33,166 bases of DNA. Origin: Mariprofundaceae bacterium (GTDB lineage Bacteria; Pseudomonadota; Zetaproteobacteria; Mariprofundales; Mariprofundaceae). The translations under genes and the position numbers were made by a program. Each line of letters starts with the position of its first letter. Position 1 is the first letter of the stretch. A model generated the notes under the pieces. That model had not been told where the DNA came from and ran no database searches. It worked only from the letters and a program-made list of their open reading frames with translations. The stretch lies in contig JAUZQO010000045.1 in NCBI GenBank assembly GCA_030950925.1, positions 1 through 33,166 on the forward strand. Reading direction: 5' to 3'. Below are positions 1 to 7,778 of this stretch, one piece after another.

Positions 1-449
1 ACCAATTTGTTAATATCCAATAAAATCACCATTTTTTCATCAATCGTTGCCAAGCCTTTGACAAAATCAACGGAAATTGCCCCATCCATACTGGGGGCTG
101 GCTGCAAATCAGATTCACTGATATTGTACACTTCCGACACCGCATCCACGACAATGCCCAGCACCCTTTCCTTATCACCTGATGCCACTTTGACAATAAT
201 CATAACGGTGGTCGGGCAAGGTTCACGATCCGCCAAGCCAAAGCGTTTTCTTAAGCAGACAATCGGCACAATGACACCACGCAAATTGATGACACCTTGA
301 ATCCAATCGGGTGTATTGGGCATGGGGGTTGCATTTTCCCAACCGCGCAATTCTTGAACCGATAAAATATCCACACCGAATTCTTCTTCATCGAGAATAA
401 AGGTCAGATATTGATTTTCTGTTGCTTGTGTTGTGTTGATTGCTTCCAT
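1..449 (-). CDS. cheW: CheW chemotaxis coupling protein (3' end beyond window)
   Basis: Reading the minus strand from ATG at 449 gives an open frame to the window edge, about 149 codons, so the C-terminus is missing. The protein begins MEAINTTQATENQYLTFILD and contains FGVDILSVQELRGW, PDWIQGVINLRGVIVPI and VMIIVKV. These are the hallmark strands of the CheW/SH3-like domain that bridges chemoreceptors and CheA at the cytoplasmic membrane. It lies 9 bp downstream of the cheA stop codon on the same strand, so it is most likely the third gene of a cheY-cheA-cheW operon. I see no disruption. Family assignment is firm; the exact length is unknown because the end lies outside the window. Confidence 0.93.
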   Translation of the reverse strand, partial: MEAINTTQATENQYLTFILDEEEFGVDILSVQELRGWENATPMPNTPDWIQGVINLRGVIVPIVCLRKRFGLADREPCPTTVMIIVKVASGDKERVLGIVVDAVSEVYNISESDLQPAPSMDGAISVDFVKGLATIDEKMVILLDINKL

Positions 450-458
450 CGTTATCCC

Positions 459-2528
459 CTATGCTGCAATACGAAAGGCTCGATCATTCATCAAGCCTGA
501 TAATTCAAATAAACCTGCCAAATCAATAATCAAGGATACCTTGCCATCACCAAGAATCGTCGCGCCCGAAATAGCAGGGACTTTTTGATAATTGGTTTCC
601 AAGCTTTTAATCACCACCTGTTGTTGCCCCAGAAGTTCATCCACCAACAAACCGACATGGCGATTATCCCATTCCACCACCACCAAAAGTCCACCATCCA
701 AGCTTGCATAGGTATCCGAACAACCCAGAATACTGGCGGGGCGAATAATCGGAATATATTGATCACGCAAGCGATAAACCTCTGCATTGCTACCCACACC
801 ACCAATCAACTCTTTGCGAATTTGTAAAGATTCAATGATGGAAACCAGTGGTAATACAAAAGTTTGCCCAGCCAAACGGAACAACTGCCCATCCAAAACC
901 GCCAAAGTCAATGGTAAACGAATGCTAAAGCTGGACCCTTCACCAAATTTGGATGCCACATCCACACGTCCACCCAAACTTTCAATGTTTCGACGCACCA
1001 CATCTAAGCCCACACCACGACCTGATAAATCACTCAATTTCTCGGCTGTTGAAAAACCTGCTTCAAACAACAAATGAAATACTTGCTCATCAGGCCAAAG
1101 TTCAGCATCTTTTTCTGTCACAAGACCTTTTTCAATCGCTTTATCCAGAATTTTCTCACGACTTAAACCACGCCCATCATCCGAAATTTCAACAACAATC
1201 GAGCCGCCTTGATGAAAGGCGCGCAAACGCACATAGCCTTCTGGATCTTTACCTGCTTCGGTACGTTCTTCAGGCGGCTCAAGTCCATGATCCATCGAGT
1301 TACGAACCAAATGAACCAAGGGGTCATTGAGTTTTTCCATGACCGTTTTATCCATTTCCGTATCTTCGCCCTGCATTTCAAGGCGAATCTGTTTGCCAAG
1401 TTTTTGACCAATATCATGCACCATGCGAGGAAAACGATTAAAGGCAAAACTCACAGGCTGCATACGCATACGCATCATACTTTCTTGAAGTTCACGAGAA
1501 TTACGTTCCAACTGTGTCAAACCATCACGCAATCGTTCCATTTGACTCATATCAAAATCTTCACCTAATTGACTGAGCATGGACTGAGTAATGACCAACT
1601 CTCCAACCAAATCCATCATAGCATCAATACGTTCAGTACCGACTCGAATGGATGCTGCTGCTTGCGTTGTTTTTTTGGCACCTGATTCACCATCACGACG
1701 ACTTCCTTGACGGCGGTCATTTTGACGGCGGTCATTTTGACGGCGCTCATCCGCGCGGCGATCAGGTGATTTTCGTTTTTCTTCGATGGCTTCCAGTGTT
1801 AAATCACACTCATCTTCCACCCATTCAAAAATTTCTTCAATGGCATCTTGATTAGGTACATTGCCATCTTCACCTGCTTTTAAGCTCATATGCCATTGTA
1901 AATAAGCCAGCTCTGGATCCATCGCATCCAAAGAAGGCAAACGACTATCATCCATTTCAAGCGATAAAGTACCCAGTGCGCCCAACTCACGAATCATCAA
2001 TGCGGGATCATTACCCGTCTGCAACAAATCTTCATGCGGAGAAAATTGAATATTCCAGCCTTGACATGTTCCATCACTGACTTCGGTTGAACTATCGGCT
2101 GCTTGCGCTGGAGATTCTGAACCGCTGCTACTGGACACACCACCATCACGAATAGCAACGAGCTGTGACTTTAATATATTGGCGCGTTCATCATCGGGTT
2201 CTACGCCCTCTTGATGTGAGCCCAACATCGCACGTAAAACATCCACAGATTCCAATAAAATATCAATAATTTTGGCTTCTGCTTCACGTTTTCCTTCACG
2301 CATTTCATCAAGCAAGCCTTCCATCACATGCGTGAAACCCGCCACGGATGTAAAGCCAAAGGTCGCGCTACCACCTTTAATTGAATGAGCAGAACGAAAA
2401 ATCGTATTCACCACATCCAAATCCGTACCACCCTCTGAAAGCTCCAGTAAACCTGATTCCATCGCCTCTAGGTTTTCAGAGCTTTCTTCATAAAACATCT
2501 CTTTGAATTGTTCTAGATCGACACTCAT
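459..2528 (-). CDS. cheA: CheA chemotaxis histidine kinase
   Basis: A 689-residue hybrid-free sensor kinase that autophosphorylates and passes phosphate to CheY. The start is set at ATG 2528 (MSVDLEQF), 4 bp after the cheY stop; an in-frame ATG at 2579 would overlap cheY. Order of domains: N-terminal HPt with RSAHSIKGGSATFGF (phosphoacceptor His48); a middle domain around residues 150-250 (GWNIQFSPHEDLL), perhaps the response-regulator docking segment; a charged linker rich in DRR/RRQND repeats; the P3 dimerisation helices; a HATPase domain with LVHLVRNSMDHGLEPPEER (N box), DDGRGLSREKI (G1) and GRGVGLDVVRRN (G2); and a C-terminal CheW-like P5 domain (LAGQTFVLPL). All kinase motifs are intact. 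It is co-directional with cheY and cheW. Confidence 0.96.
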   Translation of the reverse strand: MSVDLEQFKEMFYEESSENLEAMESGLLELSEGGTDLDVVNTIFRSAHSIKGGSATFGFTSVAGFTHVMEGLLDEMREGKREAEAKIIDILLESVDVLRAMLGSHQEGVEPDDERANILKSQLVAIRDGGVSSSSGSESPAQAADSSTEVSDGTCQGWNIQFSPHEDLLQTGNDPALMIRELGALGTLSLEMDDSRLPSLDAMDPELAYLQWHMSLKAGEDGNVPNQDAIEEIFEWVEDECDLTLEAIEEKRKSPDRRADERRQNDRRQNDRRQGSRRDGESGAKKTTQAAASIRVGTERIDAMMDLVGELVITQSMLSQLGEDFDMSQMERLRDGLTQLERNSRELQESMMRMRMQPVSFAFNRFPRMVHDIGQKLGKQIRLEMQGEDTEMDKTVMEKLNDPLVHLVRNSMDHGLEPPEERTEAGKDPEGYVRLRAFHQGGSIVVEISDDGRGLSREKILDKAIEKGLVTEKDAELWPDEQVFHLLFEAGFSTAEKLSDLSGRGVGLDVVRRNIESLGGRVDVASKFGEGSSFSIRLPLTLAVLDGQLFRLAGQTFVLPLVSIIESLQIRKELIGGVGSNAEVYRLRDQYIPIIRPASILGCSDTYASLDGGLLVVVEWDNRHVGLLVDELLGQQQVVIKSLETNYQKVPAISGATILGDGKVSLIIDLAGLFELSGLMNDRAFRIAA

Positions 2529-2532
2529 CGTG

Positions 2533-2895
2533 TTAACCGAGTACGCGTTTGATGGTTGCCAACAATTTGTCAGGGTCAAAAGGCTTCACCAACCACCCTG
2601 TCGCTCCAGCCGCCTTGCCCGACATTTTTTTATCTTTAGCAGACTCCGTGGTCAGCAACAAAATAGGTGTAAATTTAAAGCTGGGAATACCACGCAACTC
2701 TTTGGTTAGCGTAATACCATCCATATTTGGCATGTTTACATCGGTAATCACGAGATCAAATGTATTTTCTTGTGCAATGCCCAAAGCCACATCTCCATCA
2801 TCGGCTTGCATCACTTCATGTCCCACGCTTTCCAAGGTGAAAGATACCATTTTTCTCATGGATGCCATATCATCTACAATCATAATCTTTGCCAT
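2533..2895 (-). CDS. cheY: CheY-type response regulator
   Basis: A 120-residue single-domain receiver. ATG 2895 is chosen over an in-frame upstream ATG because a strong GAGGAGG ribosome site lies just before it. Key residues are present: the acidic pair D8/D9 in MIVDD, phosphoacceptor D52 in LVITDVNMPNMDG, T83 in LLTTES and K104 in GWLVKPF. There is no output domain, so it should act by binding the flagellar motor switch or as a phosphate sink. It is the first gene of the che operon, 4 bp before cheA, and a sigma-54-like promoter lies about 55 bp upstream. Adjacency to cheA makes CheY the best name, although single receivers with other jobs exist. Confidence 0.92.
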   Translation of the reverse strand: MAKIMIVDDMASMRKMVSFTLESVGHEVMQADDGDVALGIAQENTFDLVITDVNMPNMDGITLTKELRGIPSFKFTPILLLTTESAKDKKMSGKAAGATGWLVKPFDPDKLLATIKRVLG

Positions 2896-2948
2896 CGTCC
2901 AGCCTCCTCGCATCGTTTGAATCATATGCATGACGTTGGAGGGACTTG

Positions 2949-2964
2949 AGCAATTTATATGCCA
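2949..2964 (-). promoter_or_regulatory. sigma-54-type (-24/-12) promoter for the che operon
   Basis: On the minus strand the sequence TGGCATATAAATTGCT matches TGGCA and TTGCT of the RpoN consensus with the standard spacing between GG and GC. It deviates only at the CG dinucleotide after TGGCA. Transcription would start near 2938, giving a leader of roughly 43 nt before cheY. Spacing and position are seen directly; actual use is inferred. No enhancer-binding site was recognised. Confidence 0.5.
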
Positions 2965-2983
2965 CTGCTTGTATAAAGGTAAC

Positions 2984-3042
2984 GATAGTGCTTTAAGTAT
3001 GGAAATACCCCGTCATTCCCGAATTTTTTTATCGGGAATCTA
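2984..3042. repeat. Degenerate palindromic element: one TIR-like end plus one hairpin module
   Basis: Positions 2984-3000 (GATAGTGCTTTAAGTAT) resemble the 17-bp terminal inverted repeat of the elements at 13.4, 13.7 and 18.4 kb. Positions 3011-3042 hold a single module framed by CGTCA and TCTA with stem ATTCCCGA/TCGGGAAT, the same stem as in the larger copies. No matching right end is visible, so this looks like a truncated or decayed copy. The rest of the 286-bp gap between cheY and pnp contains only the che promoter and the pnp terminator. Confidence 0.6.
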
Positions 3043-3130
3043 TCCATAGCCCACAACATAAACATTCGGGAAGGGGACGATGGGGCTGAGGAAACAGATG
3101 AAGGGTTGAAGTATATATTCAAAAAAAGGC

Positions 3131-3158
3131 AAAAAAAAAGCGGAGCCTAAGCCCCGCC
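3131..3158 (-). terminator. Rho-independent terminator after pnp
   Basis: On the minus strand, a 7-bp GC-rich stem (GCGGGGC pairing with GGCTCCGC around a TTA(G) loop, one G-U pair) is followed immediately by nine T residues at 3139-3131. It begins about 24 bp downstream of the pnp stop codon and so terminates the rpsO-pnp transcript. Confidence 0.85.
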
Positions 3159-3181
3159 ATTTCAATACATGAAAAATAAAA

Positions 3182-5278
3182 TCAACCTTGTGCGATCAAA
3201 GCTTTCATGGACAAACGAATCTTACCGCTACGATCCACTTCCAATACCTTCACCTTCACAACATCACCTTCTTTCAATTCATTGGCCACTTTCTCAACAC
3301 GTTTATGTGCAATTTGAGAGATATGAACCAAACCATCTGTATTACCCATGATGCGAACAAAAGCACCAAAATCCATAATTTTCACAACTTTACCTTCATA
3401 AATCGCATCAACTTCAACTTCTGCCACAATATCTTCAATCATCGCCTTAGCAGCTTCACCCGCTTCACCCGTCACAGCGAAAATGGTAATCGTACCATCA
3501 TCAGCAATATCAATTTTCGCGCCTGTTTCTTCCACAATACCACGAATCACTTTACCACCAGCACCAATCACTTCACGAATCTTATCGGCTTTGATTTTCA
3601 TGGTGAACATACGCGGTGCATGATCGGCAACAGAATTCCGTGGCACTGCAATACACTTCGCCATTTCTTCCAAGATATGCATGCGTCCTGCATTGGCTTG
3701 TGCCAAGGCTTCTTCCATGATTTCACGGGTTAAACCACCGATTTTAATATCCAATTGAAGCGTGGTGATACCATCCGCTGTACCCGCGACTTTGAAATCC
3801 ATATCACCCAAATGATCTTCATCACCCAAGATGTCGGACAATACGGCATAGCCATCTTTTTCAAGAATCAAGCCCATGGCAATACCCGCAACCGCAGCCT
3901 TGGTTGGCACACCTGCATCCATCAATGCCAAGGAAGAACCACATACCGATGCCATCGAAGATGAACCATTGGATTCCGTAATTTCAGACACAGAACGAAT
4001 CGCATAACCAAAGTCTTCGATGCTTGGCAACACACCTTCCACACCACGACGCGCCAAACGACCATGACCAATTTCACGGCGACCAGGACCACCCATGCGA
4101 CGTGCTTCACCCACAGAATACGGAGGGAAGTTATAATGCAACATAAAGCGTTGTTTCGCTACACCTTCCAAGCTTTCAGTGGTTTGCATATCCGATTCTG
4201 TACCCAAAGTAATGGTGACCAAAGCTTGGGTCTCACCACGGGTAAACAAAGCTGAACCATGTGTACGCGGCAACACACCGACTTGACAATCAATCGCACG
4301 CACATCCGTTGTTTTACGACCATCAATACGTGGATTACCATCAATAATGGAGCGACGAACCACGCTCTTTTCTAAGTTCTTCACAGCAGATGTCACATCG
4401 TTGCTTGAGAAATCACCAGGAGTTTTTTCTGTACCTGAGAATTTTTCTTGTGCGGCACTGCGCAAGGCTTCAATTTTTGCAGAACGCGCTGATTTATCCA
4501 CAGTCGCATAAGCTTCACGCACATCCGCTTCAAAGGCTTCATTGACAGCCACTTGAATATCTTCGTTACCAGCCAATGCTACGGCAATTTTTTCTTTACC
4601 CGCCTCTTTCACCAAGGCTTCAATGGCATCAATAATCGGTGCATAACCCTCTTGACCAAAAGCAATCGCATCAATCATTTGCTGTTCGGATAATTCTTTG
4701 GCCTCTGATTCGATCATCAAGACTGCGTTGCGCGTGCCTGCAACAATCAAATCAAGTTCAGAATCTTCCATTTGAGCATAGGTTGGGTTTAAGACAAACG
4801 CACCATCAATCAAACCCACACGTGAAGCAGCAATCGCTTCAGCAAATGGTACATCAGAAATCATCAATGCCGCAGACACGCCATTGATAGCAATGACATC
4901 AGGATTGTTATCTTCATCAGCAGAAACAACCGTGGCAATGACTTGAGTTTCATGAAAATAACCTTTGGGAAACAAAGGGCGAATGGGGCGGTCAATCAAG
5001 CGAGAAGTCAGTGTTTCTTTTTCAGAAGGGCGACCTTCACGTTTTAGAAAACCACCCAAAAAACGTCCTGCCGCATAGGTTTTCTCTTGGTAATGCACAG
5101 TCAAAGGCATAAAATCTACACCTTGCAACGGTGTTTTCGCTGCAGTTGCTGCAACATGCACCACCACATCACCATATTGTACCATCACCGAGCCGCCAGC
5201 TTGACGTGCAATGCGACCCGTTTCAAAGCTCAGTTCACGACCTGCAACAGTCGCTTGGCTTGTTTTAATATTAAACAT
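3182..5278 (-). CDS. pnp: Polyribonucleotide nucleotidyltransferase (PNPase)
   Basis: A 698-residue phosphorolytic 3'-5' exoribonuclease, a core part of mRNA turnover and the degradosome. The start ATG at 5278 follows an AAGGAAA ribosome site. The N-terminal RNase PH domain has GRFLGGFLKREGRPSEKE and the LTSRLIDRPIRPLFPKG motif. The second RNase PH domain (about residues 310-540) carries TRGETQALVTITLG and DILGDEDHLGDMDFKVAGT, the catalytic region. A KH domain (IREVIGAGGKVIRGI) and an S1 domain (YEGKVVKIMDFGAFVRI ... GLVHISQIA) finish the protein. The length is standard. It lies directly after rpsO, the classic arrangement, separated by an intrinsic terminator, so some transcripts probably read through or start between them. 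Confidence 0.98.
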   Translation of the reverse strand: MFNIKTSQATVAGRELSFETGRIARQAGGSVMVQYGDVVVHVAATAAKTPLQGVDFMPLTVHYQEKTYAAGRFLGGFLKREGRPSEKETLTSRLIDRPIRPLFPKGYFHETQVIATVVSADEDNNPDVIAINGVSAALMISDVPFAEAIAASRVGLIDGAFVLNPTYAQMEDSELDLIVAGTRNAVLMIESEAKELSEQQMIDAIAFGQEGYAPIIDAIEALVKEAGKEKIAVALAGNEDIQVAVNEAFEADVREAYATVDKSARSAKIEALRSAAQEKFSGTEKTPGDFSSNDVTSAVKNLEKSVVRRSIIDGNPRIDGRKTTDVRAIDCQVGVLPRTHGSALFTRGETQALVTITLGTESDMQTTESLEGVAKQRFMLHYNFPPYSVGEARRMGGPGRREIGHGRLARRGVEGVLPSIEDFGYAIRSVSEITESNGSSSMASVCGSSLALMDAGVPTKAAVAGIAMGLILEKDGYAVLSDILGDEDHLGDMDFKVAGTADGITTLQLDIKIGGLTREIMEEALAQANAGRMHILEEMAKCIAVPRNSVADHAPRMFTMKIKADKIREVIGAGGKVIRGIVEETGAKIDIADDGTITIFAVTGEAGEAAKAMIEDIVAEVEVDAIYEGKVVKIMDFGAFVRIMGNTDGLVHISQIAHKRVEKVANELKEGDVVKVKVLEVDRSGKIRLSMKALIAQG

Positions 5279-5331
5279 ACGTTTCCTTTGTAGAACACAT
5301 ACTCATAACTGGGGAAAAGAAAATCAAAACG

Positions 5332-5368
5332 AAAAACGGCTCCTGCTTAACATTTTAAACAGGAGCCG
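5332..5368 (-). terminator. Intrinsic terminator or attenuator between rpsO and pnp
   Basis: A perfect 9-bp stem, CGGCTCCTG/CAGGAGCCG (5337-5368), is followed on the minus strand by five T residues and then a T-rich stretch. It lies 18 bp after the rpsO stop and 54 bp before the pnp start. In Escherichia coli the rpsO-pnp gap also holds a terminator and RNase III processing stem; a similar control point is likely here, which is an inference. Confidence 0.8.
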
Positions 5369-5386
5369 AAATAAAACTTAAGCGTA

Positions 5387-5656
5387 TTAACGACGCAAAC
5401 CGAGTTCTTCAATCAACGAGCGATAACGACCGAAGTCTTTATCCTTCAAATATTTAAGAAGGCTACGACGACGACCTACCATCTTTAATAGACCACGACG
5501 AGAATGATGATCCTTGTGATTACCTTTAAAATGATCACTTAAACCATTGATACGTTCCGTCAACAATGCCACTTGAACTTCAGGTGAACCAGTATCACCT
5601 TCATGGGTTGCAAACTTGCTAATAACTTCGCTTTTCTTTTCCACAGCTAGAGACAT
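5387..5656 (-). CDS. rpsO: 30S ribosomal protein S15
   Basis: An 89-residue protein with the S15 signature [19 protein letters not shown], then [19 protein letters not shown] and [18 protein letters not shown]15 binds 16S rRNA early in small-subunit assembly. Full length matches the family norm. The start ATG at 5656 has a GAGGTAGGA ribosome site. It is upstream of pnp as in most Proteobacteria. The truB gene that often precedes it is absent; tolQ is divergent instead. Confidence 0.98.
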   Translation of the reverse strand: MSLAVEKKSEVISKFATHEGDTGSPEVQVALLTERINGLSDHFKGNHKDHHSRRGLLKMVGRRRSLLKYLKDKDFGRYRSLIEELGLRR

Positions 5657-5786
5657 GAACGTCCTACCTCTTTTTTAATCATTTTAATCACACTAAATCG
5701 ACGGCGAACGTTAGCGACTCATGCCCCAGCATGCAAACTCTTTATCCAATAGGCTTTTTATTCCATGATTATAAACACGCCGTTGT

Positions 5787-5814
5787 TTGACCATCATGAA
5801 TACCCTTTTATGAT
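5787..5814 (+). promoter_or_regulatory. Sigma-70-type promoter for tolQRA
   Basis: TTGACC (5787-5792) and TATGAT (5809-5814) are separated by 16 bp, close to consensus. The start site would fall near 5821, about 41 nt before tolQ. An inverted repeat, CCATCAT/ATGATGG (5791-5797 and 5810-5816), overlaps both promoter boxes and could be an operator. Confidence 0.65.
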
Positions 5815-5861
5815 GGCTGCAAAATAATTTCTCATTTTTTCTATTTTCACTAGGACTCTCT

Positions 5862-6557
5862 ATGACCGAACAACTCAGTGTTTTAACACTTATTCTTGAT
5901 GCAGGTATTGTTGTGAAGGGCGTACTTATCCTGCTTCTTTTATTATCCATCATTTCTTGGGGCGTTATTTTTAACAAGTGGCGCATTTATCGTAAGGTAC
6001 GCAAAGAAGCCGCATCATTCAGTGAGACCTTCTGGGGTGGCACTGACATGGAGCATGTCCTTGCCAGCATTCCCAAACAATACCCCAACAGCCCTTTACC
6101 CAATATTTTTCAAGCAGGGTATCGTGAGTATACACGTCAACGCCATGATTCCACGCAAAGCACAGCAGGCAGAATCATTGCAGGCGGTGGTCTGGATGGT
6201 ATTCATCGAGCTTTGGATGCTGCACTTTCACGTGAACTTGAAGGCTTATCCCGCCATTTATCTTTTTTGGCCACCGTCGGATCCACTTCACCCTTCATCG
6301 GTCTATTCGGTACAGTCTGGGGGATTTTAACGGCATTCCAAGGCATTGCAGTTTCGCAAAACACCTCATTGACCGCCGTTGCTCCAGGCATTGCCGAAGC
6401 CTTGGTCGCCACTGCCTTTGGCTTGGTGGCGGCCATTCCTGCGGTGGTGGCTTATAATAAATTCACCACCGATTTAAAACGCCAAGCTGCCACAATGGAA
6501 CAATTTGCATCTGAATTCCTCAACATTATGTCTCGCCATATACGTCGAGCTTCATAA
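5862..6557 (+). CDS. tolQ: TolQ, inner-membrane proton channel subunit
   Basis: A 231-residue MotA/TolQ/ExbB-family protein. It has an N-terminal membrane helix (VVKGVLILLLLLSIISWGVIFNKW), a large cytoplasmic region, and two further helices: LSFLATVGSTSPFIGLFGTVWGI, the most diagnostic motif, and EALVATAFGLVAAIPAVVAYN. With TolR it turns proton motive force into work on TolA. Its stop overlaps the tolR ATG by one base. ExbB is the alternative name, but the following genes tolR and tolA, and the absence of a TonB receptor nearby, favour TolQ. Confidence 0.95.
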   Translation: MTEQLSVLTLILDAGIVVKGVLILLLLLSIISWGVIFNKWRIYRKVRKEAASFSETFWGGTDMEHVLASIPKQYPNSPLPNIFQAGYREYTRQRHDSTQSTAGRIIAGGGLDGIHRALDAALSRELEGLSRHLSFLATVGSTSPFIGLFGTVWGILTAFQGIAVSQNTSLTAVAPGIAEALVATAFGLVAAIPAVVAYNKFTTDLKRQAATMEQFASEFLNIMSRHIRRAS

Positions 6558-6997
6558 TGGCTTTACACGATAAGCAATGGAGCAGCCATCACAATTTAAG
6601 CAGTGAAACAACACCCATGTCGGATATCAATGTCACCCCTTTGGTGGATGTGATGCTTGTGTTGTTAATTATTTTCATGGTCACTGCTCCTTTATTGACC
6701 CAAGGTATCAATGTTGATTTACCCAATGCCCATGCACCTGAAATGGAACAACATATCGAACCATTGGTCATTACCATTCAAAAAGATAGCTCCATTCACA
6801 TGCAAAAACACACAGTTAGCTTAAAACAACTTAGTTTACGTATCCAAGGCATGCGTAAAAACAACCCAGATTTACCTGTCTTTATTCGTGGTGATGCACA
6901 AACACCCTATCAAGCCATTGCCCAAGTGATGGGGCATTTGGAAAGCATGAACATCAAAAAAATTGGGCTGGTCACTGAACCCATTCATGAACAATAA
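6557..6997 (+). CDS. tolR: TolR, inner-membrane Tol subunit
   Basis: A 146-residue ExbD/TolR-family protein with a single N-terminal membrane helix that carries the key aspartate in INVTPLVDVMLVLLIIFMV. The periplasmic part includes LLTQGINVDLPNA and ends VMGHLESMNIKKIGLVTEP, typical of the family. It begins on the last base of tolQ and overlaps tolA by 11 bp, so the three genes should be translationally coupled. The catalytic Asp is present, so the channel should work. Confidence 0.95.
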   Translation: MALHDKQWSSHHNLSSETTPMSDINVTPLVDVMLVLLIIFMVTAPLLTQGINVDLPNAHAPEMEQHIEPLVITIQKDSSIHMQKHTVSLKQLSLRIQGMRKNNPDLPVFIRGDAQTPYQAIAQVMGHLESMNIKKIGLVTEPIHEQ

Positions 6998-7736
6998 CTA
7001 CGTTACATCCTTTAGTATTTGGGATGTTTTGTTTGCGGTGGTTGCCCACTTATGTGTGGGTATCATCATCGTTTACTTGGCATGGTGGCAATCCCAACAT
7101 AGCCCTGATAAACCCGTTCTTAAACATATTGAGGTTCATATGATTTCTGCCAAAGAACTCGAAAAATGGCAACATAAAGAACCCAGCAAAGGCAAACCTC
7201 AGATCAAGTATACCATCACGCCAAAGATCCCAAAAAAGATCAAAACTTTGGTTCATCATATCAATCCTAAATTAGCTCCCAAGCCTGTCATTCACCCCAA
7301 ATCCAAACCTCAAAAGCAGCATGCCAAACCCAAAAAAATACAAGAGGATCCTAATTTTGATCCCTTTGCACCTGTTCAGTCAAGCAGTGATGCTGCACCC
7401 AGAAAACATGCAAAAAAAAAACCTGATATTGCCATGTTGATGGAGCAACAATTATCCCAAAAAGAAATCGAACAATATATTCATCGCATGCAACGCTCGG
7501 TCCAACAACATTGGAAAGTTCCAGGGGGCATGGCTGATAACATCCCTGATCCATTGGTGGAAATGATTTTGAAACCCAATGGTGATATTGTCCGCATCCG
7601 TGTTTTGGAGTCATCAGGAGACCCCGCCTTTGATCAAACATTGATTGCAGCCATTCATGCCGCTGCACCCTTTAGTATACCCCGCCAACAATTTGAATCG
7701 TTCCGTAAGAATAAAATTCGCTTTCATCCACTATAG
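6987..7736 (+). CDS. tolA: TolA, envelope-spanning Tol protein
   Basis: A 249-residue TonB-like protein. The start at ATG 6987 (MNNNYVTSF) puts the membrane helix (VLFAVVAHLCVGIIIVYLAWW) right at the N-terminus; an in-frame codon at 6963 is less likely because it lies deeper in tolR. After the helix comes a Lys/Pro-rich region (about residues 55-140), shorter than the long alanine-rich helix of enterobacterial TolA. Then follows a C-terminal domain with QRSVQQHWKVPGG, VEMILKPNGDIVRIRVLESSGD and FDQTLIAAIHAAAPFSIP, which contacts TolB, Pal and outer-membrane partners. tolB does not follow; the next gene, prfC, is on the other strand. Confidence 0.9.
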   Translation: MNNNYVTSFSIWDVLFAVVAHLCVGIIIVYLAWWQSQHSPDKPVLKHIEVHMISAKELEKWQHKEPSKGKPQIKYTITPKIPKKIKTLVHHINPKLAPKPVIHPKSKPQKQHAKPKKIQEDPNFDPFAPVQSSSDAAPRKHAKKKPDIAMLMEQQLSQKEIEQYIHRMQRSVQQHWKVPGGMADNIPDPLVEMILKPNGDIVRIRVLESSGDPAFDQTLIAAIHAAAPFSIPRQQFESFRKNKIRFHPL

Positions 7737-7778
7737 GCCTTACGAAGGTCTTAAAAAACATACCCAAAATCTATAGCC

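Noticed and set aside
7737-7778. Terminator between tolA and prfC
   Set aside because: A short hairpin (GGCCTT/AAGGTC) is present, but no T tract follows it in the needed direction.
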